64,000 nucleotides of DNA from Larix kaempferi (GCA_027924585.1 BSBM01000190.1:2790001-2854000), one strand, 5' to 3'; shown: positions 44,808 through 55,846, numbered from the stretch's first letter. Numbers and translations are program-made. The notes: a model not told the origin generated them from the sequence alone.

Positions 44808-46264
44808 TGTTGGCTGCTTTTCTGGGCAGACCCGGGTTTTAATGAAGCGCAGCAACAAAACCCCTTGGCGCACTGGCCCTCTCGGCAACGAGCTGCGCGG
44901 CAGCTCGAGGTCTCACCCGAAGTGGCTATGGGGGGTTAAGGAATCAGCTTTCCTTAACCGTGGTGACGTTGAGATTGTTCTATATATCTCCTTCTTCCTC
45001 AAATATCGACGGTCGGACTTTCCCGCAGGCCTCGCGACGCCACTGCACGGATGCCTTCCTTCCTACAGACCCACTGCGCAGTCTCGTCCTCCGGGCGCGG
45101 AAGGCGCCTATTCCTTGCGTCAATGCGCTAAAATACCTCCTCGTCCTGCGCACTCATCGCAGTCACGCAAAGCTCGGTCGCTGCAGCGACAGCGTTCCAC
45201 CACTACTTCTATACTTGGCGATTATAACAATAAAGGACCTTCCTAAACTCACTCAAACAGTCGCAAAGATGATGCAAAAGATGTACACACAGGTAATGAT
45301 CTTAAACAGTTATCATTCACGCAAACATTATAACAAGAAGATATATGTGAAGCTCATCTCCTCGAGGAAAACCACGTCCACGGGAGTGTTATATTAACCA
45401 GAAAATGATAGAGTTATACAATATGCTGCGCACACAGCTACAGCCTTAGATCTTTCCAGGAAACTCCACGCACACAGCTGGGAGCCCTTCTCTCAATCTA
45501 GTCTCCTCTCTATGGAGATTACAAAGGCACAGACGTCGACTCAGACTGTCTGGCAACTCAGGGATTAGCTCCTCGGCTATCCGATTTCCTCTCTAGTTCT
45601 ACACACTGGGTAGAAAATACAGTGAAGGATAATCAACACATGATCTATCCTTTATACTGGCTATCTAACAGTCTAACATCTAACTCTCTAACTGAGTACT
45701 GTCTAACTCTCTCTAACTCTCCAACCGTCTACCCATTACAATTATTCATATATATAGGTGGCCATGACGGTCACACCTTTACAAAACTGTGGGCCTTTCC
45801 CAACAGTGATTCCCAAAAACCCTAACCACGCACATGGCTAGGTGTACTGTAGGCGCCGCTTGCAGTCACGTCGCCACTTCCTGCAGGCTCCATGAATTCC
45901 GGCGCAGATTGTGGGTATGGGCGATCGTCCTTCGCCTTCAATGCTCTGGTCCGTTGCTCCTCCTTGATCCGAGCAACCATAACTTCTGTACTGAGCCTTT
46001 AAATGAGGGTAGCTGAGCCCTCTACTCCATCGCCTTATTTATTATGGTAGCTGAGCCACCTTCATTCTTCGATGACGTGCGCGCGGGCTCCGCAATTTCC
46101 GGTCCGTGATCTGCGCTGAGATCATCCATCTGGCACCGTACTGCACACCGTCTCCTTCTTACCCAAAACTTAGTGCTAGTCCCCAAATTAGCACTTTCCT
46201 TCCATACTCGTGCTTTTTCCCAAAATTCGCAGCTTTTACTATAGCTGCGACCTTGGCCCCAACA
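44808..46264 (-). repeat. 5' LTR of Gypsy-F
   Basis: It is collinear with 32861-34317 at an offset of 11,947 bp and nearly identical by eye. The hairpins lie at 44889-44907 and 44934-44959. It is followed by GTCTC. Confidence 0.94.
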
Positions 46265-46269
46265 GTCTC

Positions 46270-47231
46270 TTATCTTGATTGATGATTTAACTAACCAGAA
46301 GAGTCCTATGATCAAATAAGAATATGCATGAGTAAAAGAAGACTTCCCTGAAACCTTGAATACTAATGTTTATTATCTGTGTTTGAAATGATCATGACTA
46401 TACATGTTTAAGATTATTGTGCTTTTGATAGTATTAATATTATACTAATGAATGTGTGATTATATATGAGACCTCGAGGATAAAACAATGATGATACTAA
46501 TAAGCATGCATAGTGATGGATATAAGTTCAAGGACAGGTAATCTAGGAAGCAAAGATCAAGAGGGAGCACACTCCAATTGTTCCTGCAAGGAAGCAAAGA
46601 TCAAGAAGGAGCACACTTCAGTAGTTTCTGCAAGGATGCATATATTCAGAGGGAGTTGACCACTTCTCACAATCCACATCAGAATGGAGTTGCAGAAAAG
46701 AAGCAAAGACTGAGAGGGATTCAACCCAACAAACAGATAAAGATAAGTATTTGAATTATCATTCCTTGCATATTTTATTGTTTAAATAATATTGTTCAAT
46801 GATATATATGCTTATGTTCCTAGACTTAGGGTGTGTATTATGCATATTAGAATAATTGCATTAATGAATAGTATACTACTAATTTGCATATGATGGGTAA
46901 GTGGCCTATGGCACTGTACAACATTCCATTGCTACTTATCTAGAATGAAGCCTCTTTGCTGACATATTGGGAGTTGTGCACATTCTTAACAATGTTCTGG
47001 TAGAGAGTGGAAGGCATCTAGAAAGTTAAAGGATATGGATAAATGTTGTATTGCAGCATTGACTAAAGATAATTGCATGACTATATGACATATTTCTTCA
47101 GATGTAAGAATTTGTTCTGAAAACTATGAGATGTTTCTAATTATGCAATTTAACTTGTTTTGTAGGAAAGATCATATACCATCACCTACAAAAGAAGGAC
47201 TACAACATTTGTTTAGCAATACAGTGATCTA
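46270..47231 (+). pseudogene. Copia-D integrase remnant and decayed flanks
   Basis: From 46647 to about 46720 one frame reads the end of a copia integrase core: an R-E-L-T-T start, then H-N-P-H-Q-N-G-V-A-E-K-K, including the conserved N-G-V-A-E with the catalytic Glu. A 44-bp tandem duplication (GGAAGCAAAGATCAAG..., 46546-46632) lies just upstream. The remainder is AT-rich and stopped in all frames. Most of the integrase and everything before it is lost or unrecognisable. Confidence 0.65.
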
Positions 47232-48733
47232 TTGAATATATTGAATATATTGAAGTTCCCAGGATTCGGGAAGAATGCCATGATCGAGGAGTTCCAGTCG
47301 ATCATGAAGAATGATGTTTGGGATGCGGTCCCAAAACCTGAAGGGAAGTCTGTTGTGACTTCGAAATGGATCTATAAGATCAAGCATGTTGCAGATGGTA
47401 GCATGGAGAAACACAAAGCAAGCTTTGTAGCTCATGGCTTCTCCCAGAAGGAGGGATTGAGTATGAAGAGACTTCTACACCTATAGCTAGGCACACTTCC
47501 ATCAGATCAATACTTGCTATGGCTACACTGATGAAATGGAAGATAAACCAGATGGATGTCAAGACAACTTTCTTGAATGGTGTAGTCGAAGAGGAAGTGT
47601 ATGTGGAGAAGCCACTTGGTTTTGAGACACATGATGGGAAGTCATATATGTGCAGAACTTGGTATGGTAGGATAGACAAATTTCTATCCAGTTTGGGCTT
47701 TACCAAGAGTAAAGTGGATTCCAACCTTTACTACAAGGTTGAGGAAGGAAATCTAGTGATACTAGTTTTGTATGCGGATAACCTGTTTGTTACAGGTGAG
47801 GATAGATTGATTGCCGACACGTAGCGGAAGCTTGCTGTCGAGTTCAAGTTGAAGGACTTGGGGATGATGCACTATTTTCTAGGCATGGAGGTGTGGCAGA
47901 GTGCAGATGGGATCTTCCTTGGACAAGGGAAGTATGCAATAGAGATCCTGAAGAGGTTCAGGATGATGGACTACAAGGCCATGGCCACACCTATGGCATC
48001 GAACCTGAAGCTTCTATGTGATGCTTCATCTGAGCCGGTTGATGTCACTATGTATCGTTAGATGATTGGGTCATTGATTTACCTGACGAACACGAGACCA
48101 GATATTTGCTTTGCGGTGAACACATTGAGACAGTTCCTGATGGATCTGAGGAGTGTTCACTTGGTTGCTGTAAAGCATATTCTGAGGCACCTGTAGGGTA
48201 CGGTTGATTATGGGATCAAGTATGATGTGAATCAAAAGTTTAACCTGCAGGTTTATGTTAATTCAGATTGGGTAGGCAGTGCTGTAGATAGGAAGAGCAC
48301 TTATGGGTGTTGCTTCAGTATGGGATCAGGTGTGATCTCTTGGTTTAGCAGGAAGCAGTCCTGCATAGCACTGAGTACAGCCGAGGCAGAGTATGTTGCA
48401 GCCTGTTCAGCTAGTTGTAAGGCAGTATGGATGAGGAAGCTACTATTTGAGTTATTTGATCTCCCACTGGATGCTACTAGTATCTTTTGTGATAACCAGA
48501 GTTGTGTGAAGCTGTCTGAGAACCCGGTGTTCCACGACAGGTTGAAACAAATTAAGATCAAATATCACTATATCAGCGATATGGTGCAGAGAGGAGCAGT
48601 GAAGCTCTTGTATGTTGCGACGGACGAGCAAATTGTAGATGTGATGACGAAACCACTAGCTAGAGTGAAGTTCGAATACTTCAGAGAGAGGCTTGGTGTT
48701 ATTCATATTGACGACACTTCGAGGAAGAAGTGA
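47232..48733 (+). pseudogene. Copia-D reverse transcriptase and RNase H, inactivated
   Basis: The RT starts in frame 3 (W-D-A-V-P-K-P, then K-A-S-F-V-A-H-G-F-S-Q-K-E-G) and moves to frame 2 after a one-base loss near 47459. Motifs then include M-D-V-K-T-T-F-L-N-G and M-K-D-L-G-M-M-H-Y-F-L-G. A deletion of about 14 codons removes the A-L-Y-G-L-K-Q block at about 47655. Stops are at 47822, 48059 and 48194. The active-site Y-x-D-D reads Y-A-D-N (47771-47782), so a catalytic Asp is lost. The RNase H part (48227-48733) is open, with S-D-W, S-T-A-E-A-E-Y and C-D-N-Q-S motifs. It clearly belongs to Copia-D. Confidence 0.93.
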
Positions 48734-48849
48734 TGGACACATTTGTAGGAGCCATTCCGAGCATGGTGAGAGGAGGATCCTTCCATGGTTGTCGATATAA
48801 GCGATGGATGATGAGCATCAGGACGATGCTCCAGTTACTTCTCTATATA

Positions 48850-49385
48850 TGCATCAGGTGGATGCTGGATATGATCAGTTGGATCATTTATATGTATATG
48901 TATGTATGCATCATGTTGGATGCTAGATATGATCAGTTGGATCATTTATATATATGTATGTATGCATAATGTTAGATGCTGGATATGATCAGTTGGATCA
49001 TGTGTATGTATATGTAGATGTATCAGGTGGATACATTGTATGATCAGGTAGGTCATGTATGTTGATATGTATCAGGTATGATTAGGTGGATCATGTATTT
49101 GTATATGTATCAGGTGGATACATTGTATGATCAGGTAGATCATGTATGATGATATGTATCAGGCAGATACTATGTATGCATCAGGTGGATGCATTGTATG
49201 ATCAGGATGATCATGGATGACGAACTTCAGGATGTTGCTCTAGATATGCATCAAGACGATGCAGTGATGAGTATCAGGACGATACTCTAGATGATATGCA
49301 TCAGGATGATGCTATGATGATGATCAGGATGATCATATGTATCAGGTGGATACATTACATAATCAGTTGGATTATGTGTGATGAG
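48850..49385 (+). repeat. Degenerate GATCA/GGATC-type tandem repeats in Copia-D 3' region
   Basis: Many short units based on TGGATGCTGGATATGATCAGTTGGATCAT and ATCAGGTGGATACATTG-like text recur every ~35-70 bp in a loose array rich in ATGATCAGG. It lies between the end of RNase H and the 56-bp repeat block and encodes nothing recognisable. Confidence 0.75.
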
Positions 49386-49403
49386 TTCCGAAGACACAGA
49401 TGC

Positions 49404-49700
49404 ACAGTGCCTTTCTAACATGGTGGTAGATGTGTTCTCCCATGTGCGTTGATGTAAGTGCAGAGCCTTTTCAACATGGTGGTAGATGTGTTCTCCCATG
49501 TGCATTGATGTAAGTGCAGAGCCTTTCCGACATGGTGGTAGATGTGTTATCCCATGTGCGTTGATGTAAGTGTAGAGCCTTTTCGACATGGTGGTAGATG
49601 TGCTCTCCCATGTTCATTGATGTAAGTGCAGAGCATTTCCGACATGGTGGAAAATGTGTTCTCCCATGTGCATTGATGTGAGTGCTGAGCCTTTCCCGGA
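49404..49700 (+). repeat. 56-bp tandem repeat in Copia-D 3' region
   Basis: CATGGTGG recurs at 49419, 49475, 49531, 49587 and 49643, exactly 56 bp apart. Each unit includes GTAAGTGCAGAGCCTTT and TGTGTTCTCCCATGTG. The units are nearly identical, so amplification is more recent than the decay of pol. The period is not a multiple of three, so the open minus-strand frames across it are not real genes. Confidence 0.9.
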
Positions 49701-50151
49701 TGTTCAGAGGAAAGTCCTTCCATGCCGGTGAGTGTAAGTGCTGTGTTGTGTGCATTTGGAATGTGCTTCATGGATGATGATCAGTATGATTATGAGTATC
49801 AGGATGATACTCCGTGGTCGTGGATAGGTTGTGCAGTTACATGTAAAAGACCCTGGGAGATCCGATAGGTTGAGAAGTATGCTCATAATCAGTCCTGGGA
49901 TGCTCTTTTAAGTTTTTGTTGATGCACGTAATCAGTCCTGAGGATTACACAGTATGGCCAGTGATGATAAAGACCTGCAGGTGGTGGGCCTACATCCATT
50001 ATGAAAAAGGACTGGCTCTGTAGAACTTCCTATGACGAGTAGACTCAGAGATTGATTGAGATAGCAGAAGCATGACAATGACGATGATCCAGAGAAGAAG
50101 ACTTGTGCTAGAAGACATGTGTCGAGAAATACCTTCCTAGTTAAGAGGGAG
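49701..50151 (+). other. Copia-D 3' untranslated region and polypurine tract
   Basis: No gene is visible. It ends in TTAAGAGGGAG (50141-50151) directly before TGTTGATGTA of the 3' LTR, as expected for the plus-strand primer. Confidence 0.75.
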
Positions 50152-50797
50152 TGTTGATGTATATGTATCTTTGGAATGTATTTCACATATATGTATATTG
50201 TATTCCTATAGAGATGTTATTATTCCTCTATACGGAAGTGTCGTCATTTATATTGTAAGTGTCGTAACTTATACTTGATGGGTTATTAGACCACCTTGTG
50301 GGGGTCGGCCTTGTATAAGTCATGTGGGTCAAAGGGTTATTAGACCACCCTATTGGGGTCAACCATGTGGGTCAAAGGGTTATTATACCACCCTATTGGC
50401 GGTCGGCCCAGTCAGCATTATGTTATGTGGTTAAGTTAAGGCTGACCTAGTAAACGTTATTAGGCAAGTCAATTCAAGTATAAATAGTGTGCGGGAGGAA
50501 CTCTATTTGATCATTCTATTCTCTCTCACACTCTCGGGAGAGTGGCGCACTTGTGGAGGAGGAGAAGCTGCTGCTAGGAGATGTCTATCTCTTATGCTTG
50601 GGTTGTATCATTTCTCTATCTATATCTGAGGAAGTTATTGGGGTTTTTCATCTTTATGGTTTTCCCCAAGTAAACTATGTGTCTCTTGTGTGCTTGCATT
50701 ATTGTGTCCATGATTGATATGCTGTATATATGTTGTACATGTTGTTCTCTTAGTTAAGATCCTAGATCAGATTGAAATAAATTCTGAAAAATTAACA
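50152..50797 (+). repeat. 3' LTR of Copia-D
   Basis: It has the same length (646 bp) as 17020-17665 and ends AAAAATTAACA, followed by CGAAA and the resumed 358-bp array. Confidence 0.92.
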
Positions 50798-51173
50798 CGA
50801 AAATGGTGCTATTGTGCCATCTTCGGAACTAGGGCTCCCGGGCATGCATGGCCATCATGAGCACGTCCACAATGGCCATGTGCATGTCTGGGAGCTGATG
50901 AAACAAAAATACGGTCGTTGGTTTTGGTTTCATGCCCCCTAAGCAATTCCTAAAAGTGTCCTTGAATGGCCACGGGGTGCCTGACGAAAATGCCCGTAGC
51001 ACCAAAATCGTGACTCTGATCGCGAAGCCGTAAATTCCTGTGGATTTGGGAAGTCAATTTCTAGCTAGGGGACCCACCACACCGTGCCTCCAATGCCCAG
51101 AAATTGTGTTATTATGCCATCTCCGGAACTTGGGTTTTTCTTAGTGAAGGCCATTCCAATTTTGCTCAAGGGG
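50798..51173. repeat. 358-bp tandem repeat array, segment 4
   Basis: A little over one unit remains, with AGCAATTCCTAAAAGTG, the CTAGCTAGGGGACCC landmark near 51060 and GTGAAGGCCATTCC near 51147. It lacks about 70 bp after GGAACTAGGG near 50830, an internal deletion. It ends at GCTCAAGGGG, where a different repeat begins. Confidence 0.85.
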
Positions 51174-51590
51174 CTAGATTTGCTTTTGTCTAGTTTCTAG
51201 GGCTAGATCAGGGTCTATAAGCTAGATTAGGTTCTATAGGAATAGATTAGGTCTCTGGGGATAGGTTACATCTCTAGGGATAGATAATTATTCTATATTA
51301 GATATCCAGGGTTGTAGGTCCACATTAAGCTTTCCAAGGCTAGATTTGTTTTTGTCTGGTTTCTAGGGATAGATCAGGGTCTATAAGCTAGATTAGGTTC
51401 CATAGGGATAGATTATCTCTCTAGGGATAGGTTACATATCTAGGGCTAGATACGTATTCTATATTAGGTCTCGAGGGTTGTAGGTCCACATTAGGCTTTC
51501 CTGGGCTAGATTTGTTTTTTCTGGTTTCTAGGGCTAGATCAGGGTCTATAAGCTAGATTAGGTACTATAGGGCTAGATTAGAGTACAAGA
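51174..51590. repeat. 166-bp tandem repeat, 2.5 units
   Basis: CTAGATTTG starts at 51174, 51340 and 51506, exactly 166 bp apart. Each unit is built from ~20-bp subunits of the TAGATTAGGT(C/T)TCTAGGGA kind, so the repeat is hierarchical. It abuts the 358-bp array without a visible spacer. Confidence 0.9.
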
Positions 51591-51659
51591 GGTGTGATAA
51601 TGAGATTGAATTCATCCATGCATGTTCTACTTATTCATTAGAGATGTGTTTATTCTTGT

Positions 51660-52030
51660 GTACAAATAATCACGGACAATGCACCTATTTGCAAGGTTGT
51701 TGACATGATTGTGGAAGCTAAATATCCACAGGTATGTTCATTTAGGATACCGTTCATTTGAGTTTTTAGTGTTGTAGAGTCATTTATACATGATTTTATT
51801 GCTCTTACAGGTTATTTGGACACCTTGCATTGTCCATTCCTTGAATTTAGCACAAAAATCCATTAGTTCAGATGTGATATGGATTGGCTTTGTATAGTTT
51901 TCCACTTCCACTGGGAGATTTGGAGGCTATGATAATGGGGATCATATGGAGGGGTCATCCTCCACACCAACAGATGCAAATTTTCAAATGGGTAGAGAGG
52001 AGGAGGAGGAGGCAGAGGATGATGATTAGG
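51660..52030 (+). pseudogene. hAT-family transposase fragment with retained intron
   Basis: An open segment at 51660-51731 (T-D-N-A then E-A-K-Y-P) is followed by a 79-bp intron with GTATGT and TTACAG borders (51732-51810), and then by W-T-P-C, one residue, V-H-S-L-N-L (51811-51894). Together they match the D-N/W-T-P-C-x-x-H core of plant hAT transposases (DUF659 region). A stop at 51895 and a jump to a Ser/Thr- and Glu-rich tail (about 51902-52029) suggest that the rest of the catalytic domain was deleted. Most of the gene is missing on both sides, so it is dead. Confidence 0.7.
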
Positions 52031-52808
52031 TAAGTGATGAGTTTGCTGATTCAGGCATAGAGGAGGACTATTGACATATGAGATTCTTCCATCTTGATCC
52101 ACCCATTTTTGTATTTACTATTAGTCTATTTGTAATTTTCCAATGCCTAGTGGCATTCCGACATCTCTGTAATACATTTTGATTTTGATGACTTAATGAT
52201 AAATATGGTTCAGACATCTTAAGCTATTGCTAAATGCCTATCAAAATTCAATGCATATATGTGTCTCATTGTGATTTGTGAATGGCAAATTTGTACTCAT
52301 TAATGTGTATTGATTCTAATTTCTATTGAATATTATGAAATGTTATAATATAAGATGAGTTTTCAATCTTTTTTATGCATGTGAAGTTTTCCTAAAGGGA
52401 TGGAAATTTGAATTGGAGTGGTTGGTGTAATTCTCTGGATGCATTCGATGGTAAGTCCCGCACAATGTTAGTATGCAAATCACAAAATATATGTCTATAT
52501 GTATAATAATAGTAATCAAATTCTACATGGTATATACAACAACATGTTTTGCGATCAATACAAATTTCAGCATACCAGGGTTTGTATTTTTCAAAGGACC
52601 TTTGGCCCAAATTCAATTGTGTGTGCTCATTCTTGAACCTCTCATAGATTTATGTTTTTGTTGTTTCAAGAAAGTGTTTGACATGGGTTGCACACCCCTT
52701 AACACCTTTTCTCAACTTTAACACATCTCTTTGATTCGATGACGGTCTAGTGTTACCATGCCAAAAATTTTGTACTAGTTCTTTAACATCATCAATAAGC
52801 CTCATGTC
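52031..52808. other. AT-rich intergenic stretch, nothing recognised
   Basis: There is no conserved frame, repeat or RNA gene that I can support. Short open frames near 52473-52721 look random. Confidence 0.6.
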
Positions 52809-53643
52809 TTAATGAGGTAACCTACCAACAAAGGCCCAACAATATTTTTGGCCTAGTGTCTCAAGCTTTTCTCTAATTGAAGAATACTTTTGAAGAATCT
52901 TTCTATATACTTTAAATATTTTACATGTGTGCGATAGAAGGCGACATTTCCTTATGGATTTGTCTACAATCGATTCCGACAGTACACGACGGGTCACATT
53001 AAAATATTTTGTATGAGAAGTTTTTCCAATCAAATTAAATGCAAACCGTATATTTCTAACGAAATGATTGTTGGTATCTGAACTTCTAACTACCTTTATG
53101 CCCAAAATTCTCCTAACATGATCTAGACAATGTGATTTTAACAAAGCCAGAAACAACTGACATTTTGCTACAATGGAAATCAATAGTGTGTTTGGGAAAC
53201 TTACCTTCAAGTCTTGAAAATGAACTTTCATCCACATGAATACGTCTAGGATTTATTTGTCGTCCTCCTGATAGTCGAGGAAAAGGAGTCGAAAAGGAAG
53301 TCCGAGTCTTGTCGCCGGTTTGTTGTGGCCCTTCTTTCACAATCTGGTCCTACAAGGGAGTGTGTTTGACATGTGTTTGTTGTTCTTGGGGAGGTTTCCA
53401 ATTAACAACTTTTTCAACATCCATCCCTTCATATTCGGCATCAACCAATATTTGATTGACTTGAACCACTTTGTCATTGCTTGTTGATGGATCTAAGGCA
53501 CTGACATTTTGATGTCTACAGTTTTCCATGTACAACCTAGCCTTTTCTCTTATCTCATGGGCCTTTTTAGGGGGCGGCTCCTTCCTTCTAGAGTTTCTTT
53601 TATTATTACGTTTGTTTCCCATATTCAATACTCTTTTTAACAA
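52809..53643 (-). pseudogene. Unclassified degenerate coding remnant, possibly hAT-like
   Basis: Two overlapping minus-strand frames (53643 to about 53110, with a TAG at 53350; 53237 to 52809) look like one gene with a frameshift around 53150-53230. The N-terminal part is basic and Lys/Arg/Asn-rich (N-K-R-N-N-K-R-N-S-R-R-K), followed by an acidic linker. The C-terminal part contains F-V-R-N-I-R-F-A-F-N-L, which faintly resembles the region before the N/F core of hAT transposases. I do not recognise the family with confidence. It lies opposite to, and 0.8 kb from, the hAT fragment at 51660. Confidence 0.35.
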
Positions 53644-54379
53644 TACAAAAATATCACCCCTGCAAGAATAAATAACAAATAAGATATTAAAAATCGATGT
53701 GCATGATTATTAAAACTCAATGTAGCAATTGATTATGTATAACAACATTTAGTGAGAATGTTTTCATATAATATTAAAAGCTATTGAGAATTCCCTAGAT
53801 ATAACAACAACATCACCTCTAGGAATTCAATTGGATGGTATTGGATGGTGGTATGGGATGTTAGTAGGAGCATTCCCTACAAAAGGAGAAGCTCCTACTC
53901 ACTTCATTTTCATGTTTTGGATGAGGGAAAATATCCCCAAAAGATTACAATTTTGATTCTTTAGGTGTTTGTGTGAGTTGTTGTAATGAAATCATGAGGA
54001 ATTCAACAGATGTTTGTGTAGTAGATGGAGTTATGTGATTATGAAAGGTTATTGGTGGTGATGCAAGTAATTTTTTGTTTTTATTATCTTCATGAAAGGT
54101 TGAAAGCATTGCTTGGTGCATGTTGTAGTTTTTTTGTGGTAAGATGTTTTTATTGTCTATGTTGAAGATTAAGAAGACTTAAATACATTTATCATACAAT
54201 TCATGAGGAAAAACAAACATAGATACAATTCAAACAAAGTGAATGAAGACTAAAATACATTTAACAAGATAAAATTGTCACCATACCTCAAGGATTATGA
54301 TTTCTCTTTGCTTCAAATGTAAAATGCTATTTTGATGTATCCACTTCATGTAAGAAGAGTTCAAGTGTGTCCAAGTAGC
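53644..54379. other. AT-rich stretch, nothing recognised
   Basis: No conserved ORF or structured repeat is visible. The base composition is strongly A/T. Confidence 0.6.
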
Positions 54380-54510
54380 ATGCAAATTCAATCGAAGGAT
54401 CCAAATAGAGTCCAACTGTTGTGTATTCAATCAAAGGATCCAATTAGATCCCAACTAGTGTGTATTCAATCCAAAGAGCCAAATACGGTCCAACTGGCGT
54501 GTATCCTATC
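54380..54510. repeat. 39-bp minisatellite, about three units
   Basis: Units of the form TCAA(A/C)GGATCCAATTAGA followed by CCAACT(A/G)GTGTGTAT recur with a 39-bp period. Because 39 is a multiple of three, a short frame runs through it, but nothing supports a real gene. Confidence 0.75.
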
Positions 54511-55502
54511 CAAATTTTCAAAGAAGCACCAAATGGTGTGTGAATTCAATCCAAAATGCAAATGGTTTTCGGACTATGTGTGAAAAAAATGAAAACTATG
54601 CAAGAAAAAAATGCGGGAGAAGAGCGGGTTATTTTCTAAATTTTATGTTCAATAGAGGCACGCACACACTAGGAACGTGTGCGCATTCCTAGCACGTGTG
54701 CGCTTCTGCTGAACGTTGCATAGTTTGGTGGGTAATGTTTACTTCATTTATTTCCCAATAAATCTATATGTGTCGGTTTATTCCTAGATCCCCTCCCCCA
54801 TAAAGACCTTTAGGCCCTCTTCTAAACCATAATCCCTAAGTGCATAAGTGCTTCTAGGTGTTTAGGGGTTTTAAGGTTAGGGTTATAAGGTTTGTAGGTT
54901 AAGAGTTAAAGGTTATAGGGATTTTAAGTAAGTTATGGGATTAAATGTTATATAAAAATAAAAATATACCAATATTAAAATGTGAATTATGATTGGTTAA
55001 AATTATACGAGCTATGCAAAATGGAATGTACAAATTATCATGGAAATCTAACACATAAACAAACTAGGATAGCTTGAAATACATATTCAAAATTTGATTT
55101 TCTATCAACCACACAACCTGACCAATATGAATGTAACATTACTTTCAGTCGCGAGATTCAAGTCTTCTCCCATGACCATGTCCAAACCCCCAATTCCAAA
55201 GAATTGGATACATAGTGCCATGGAATCATGGATATCCATGCAAAGTCATACATGGTGCTTTGAGACATTTTTCATTTCTTTGGATTCCTCAATGTTTTCT
55301 TTACCTCCAAATGCATGGTATTTTCCCCTCAAATGTCATTCCCAAGGCATTGAGACACATACATATTTATCCAATCCACCTAATTGCACCAACATCCCTA
55401 ATCATAAGCCATTGGCACACTCAAGAATCCATGTGTGGTTGGTTGAGAAAACCTTCTTAGTATTGGATGGATAGAATAATTCTTCAAGTCCCATCATGTG
55501 GT
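54511..55502. other. Noncoding stretch with TTAGGG-rich patch
   Basis: The only features are a pair of ACGTGTGCGC copies near 54675-54710 and a G/T-rich patch at 54850-54920 with AGGGGTTTTAAGGTTAGGG. The 126-codon frame at 55094-55474 has no similarity I recognise. Confidence 0.5.
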
Positions 55503-55742
55503 GATCATCATCATCATCTTCATTGTCATCACCATATTCATCATCATCAACATCTCCATCATCACCACCACCATCATCATCTTCATCATCATCATCTTCG
55601 TCATCATCTTCTTCGTCATCATCATCTTCATCATCATTGTTGTCATCGCCATCACCATCATCTTCATGGTCTTCATCATCATCATCGTCATCTCCATCAT
55701 CGTTAACATATCCGTCATCATCATCATCATCATCATCATCAA

Positions 55743-55773
<31 letters not shown>

Positions 55774-55811
55774 TTCGTCCTCATCTTCATCATCATCATC
55801 ATCATCTTCAT

Positions 55812-55846
<35 letters not shown>

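Larger units (their letters stand above)
32861..46264 (-). mobile_element. Gypsy-F: nearly intact Ty3/gypsy element, opposite to Gypsy-E
   Basis: Identical-length LTRs (1,457 bp; 32861-34317 and 44808-46264) and a perfect GTCTC duplication (32856-32860, 46265-46269) delimit 13.4 kb. Gene order on the minus strand equals Gypsy-E. Apart from one nonsense codon in pol and one frameshift in ORF3, all coding regions are open, so it inserted more recently or decayed less than Gypsy-E. Loops and spacers differ from E, showing a distinct sublineage rather than a copy of E. Confidence 0.95.
17020..50797 (+). mobile_element. Copia-D: decayed copia element carrying nested Gypsy-E and Gypsy-F
   Basis: LTRs of exactly 646 bp lie at 17020-17665 and 50152-50797. 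The flanking pentamers are TGAAA (17015-17019) and CGAAA (50798-50802), and the 358-bp array continues on both sides. A tRNA-iMet primer-binding site follows the 5' LTR and TTAAGAGGGAG precedes the 3' LTR. Removing the nested gypsy elements and their duplicated pentamers leaves 17020-18071, 31374-32860 and 46270-50797, about 7.1 kb. The order is an integrase remnant at about 46.6 kb, then RT and RNase H at 47.2-48.7 kb, which is the copia order. The gene set is badly broken. Confidence 0.93.

Noticed and set aside
49404-49700. 56-bp repeats with open minus-strand frames (up to about 100 codons)
   Set aside because: The unit is not a multiple of three, the frames overlap, and the block lies in the copia 3' untranslated region.
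54850-54920. TTAGGG- and TTTAGGGG-like motifs suggesting interstitial telomere repeat
   Set aside because: Only a few imperfect motifs are present, with no consecutive TTTAGGG units.
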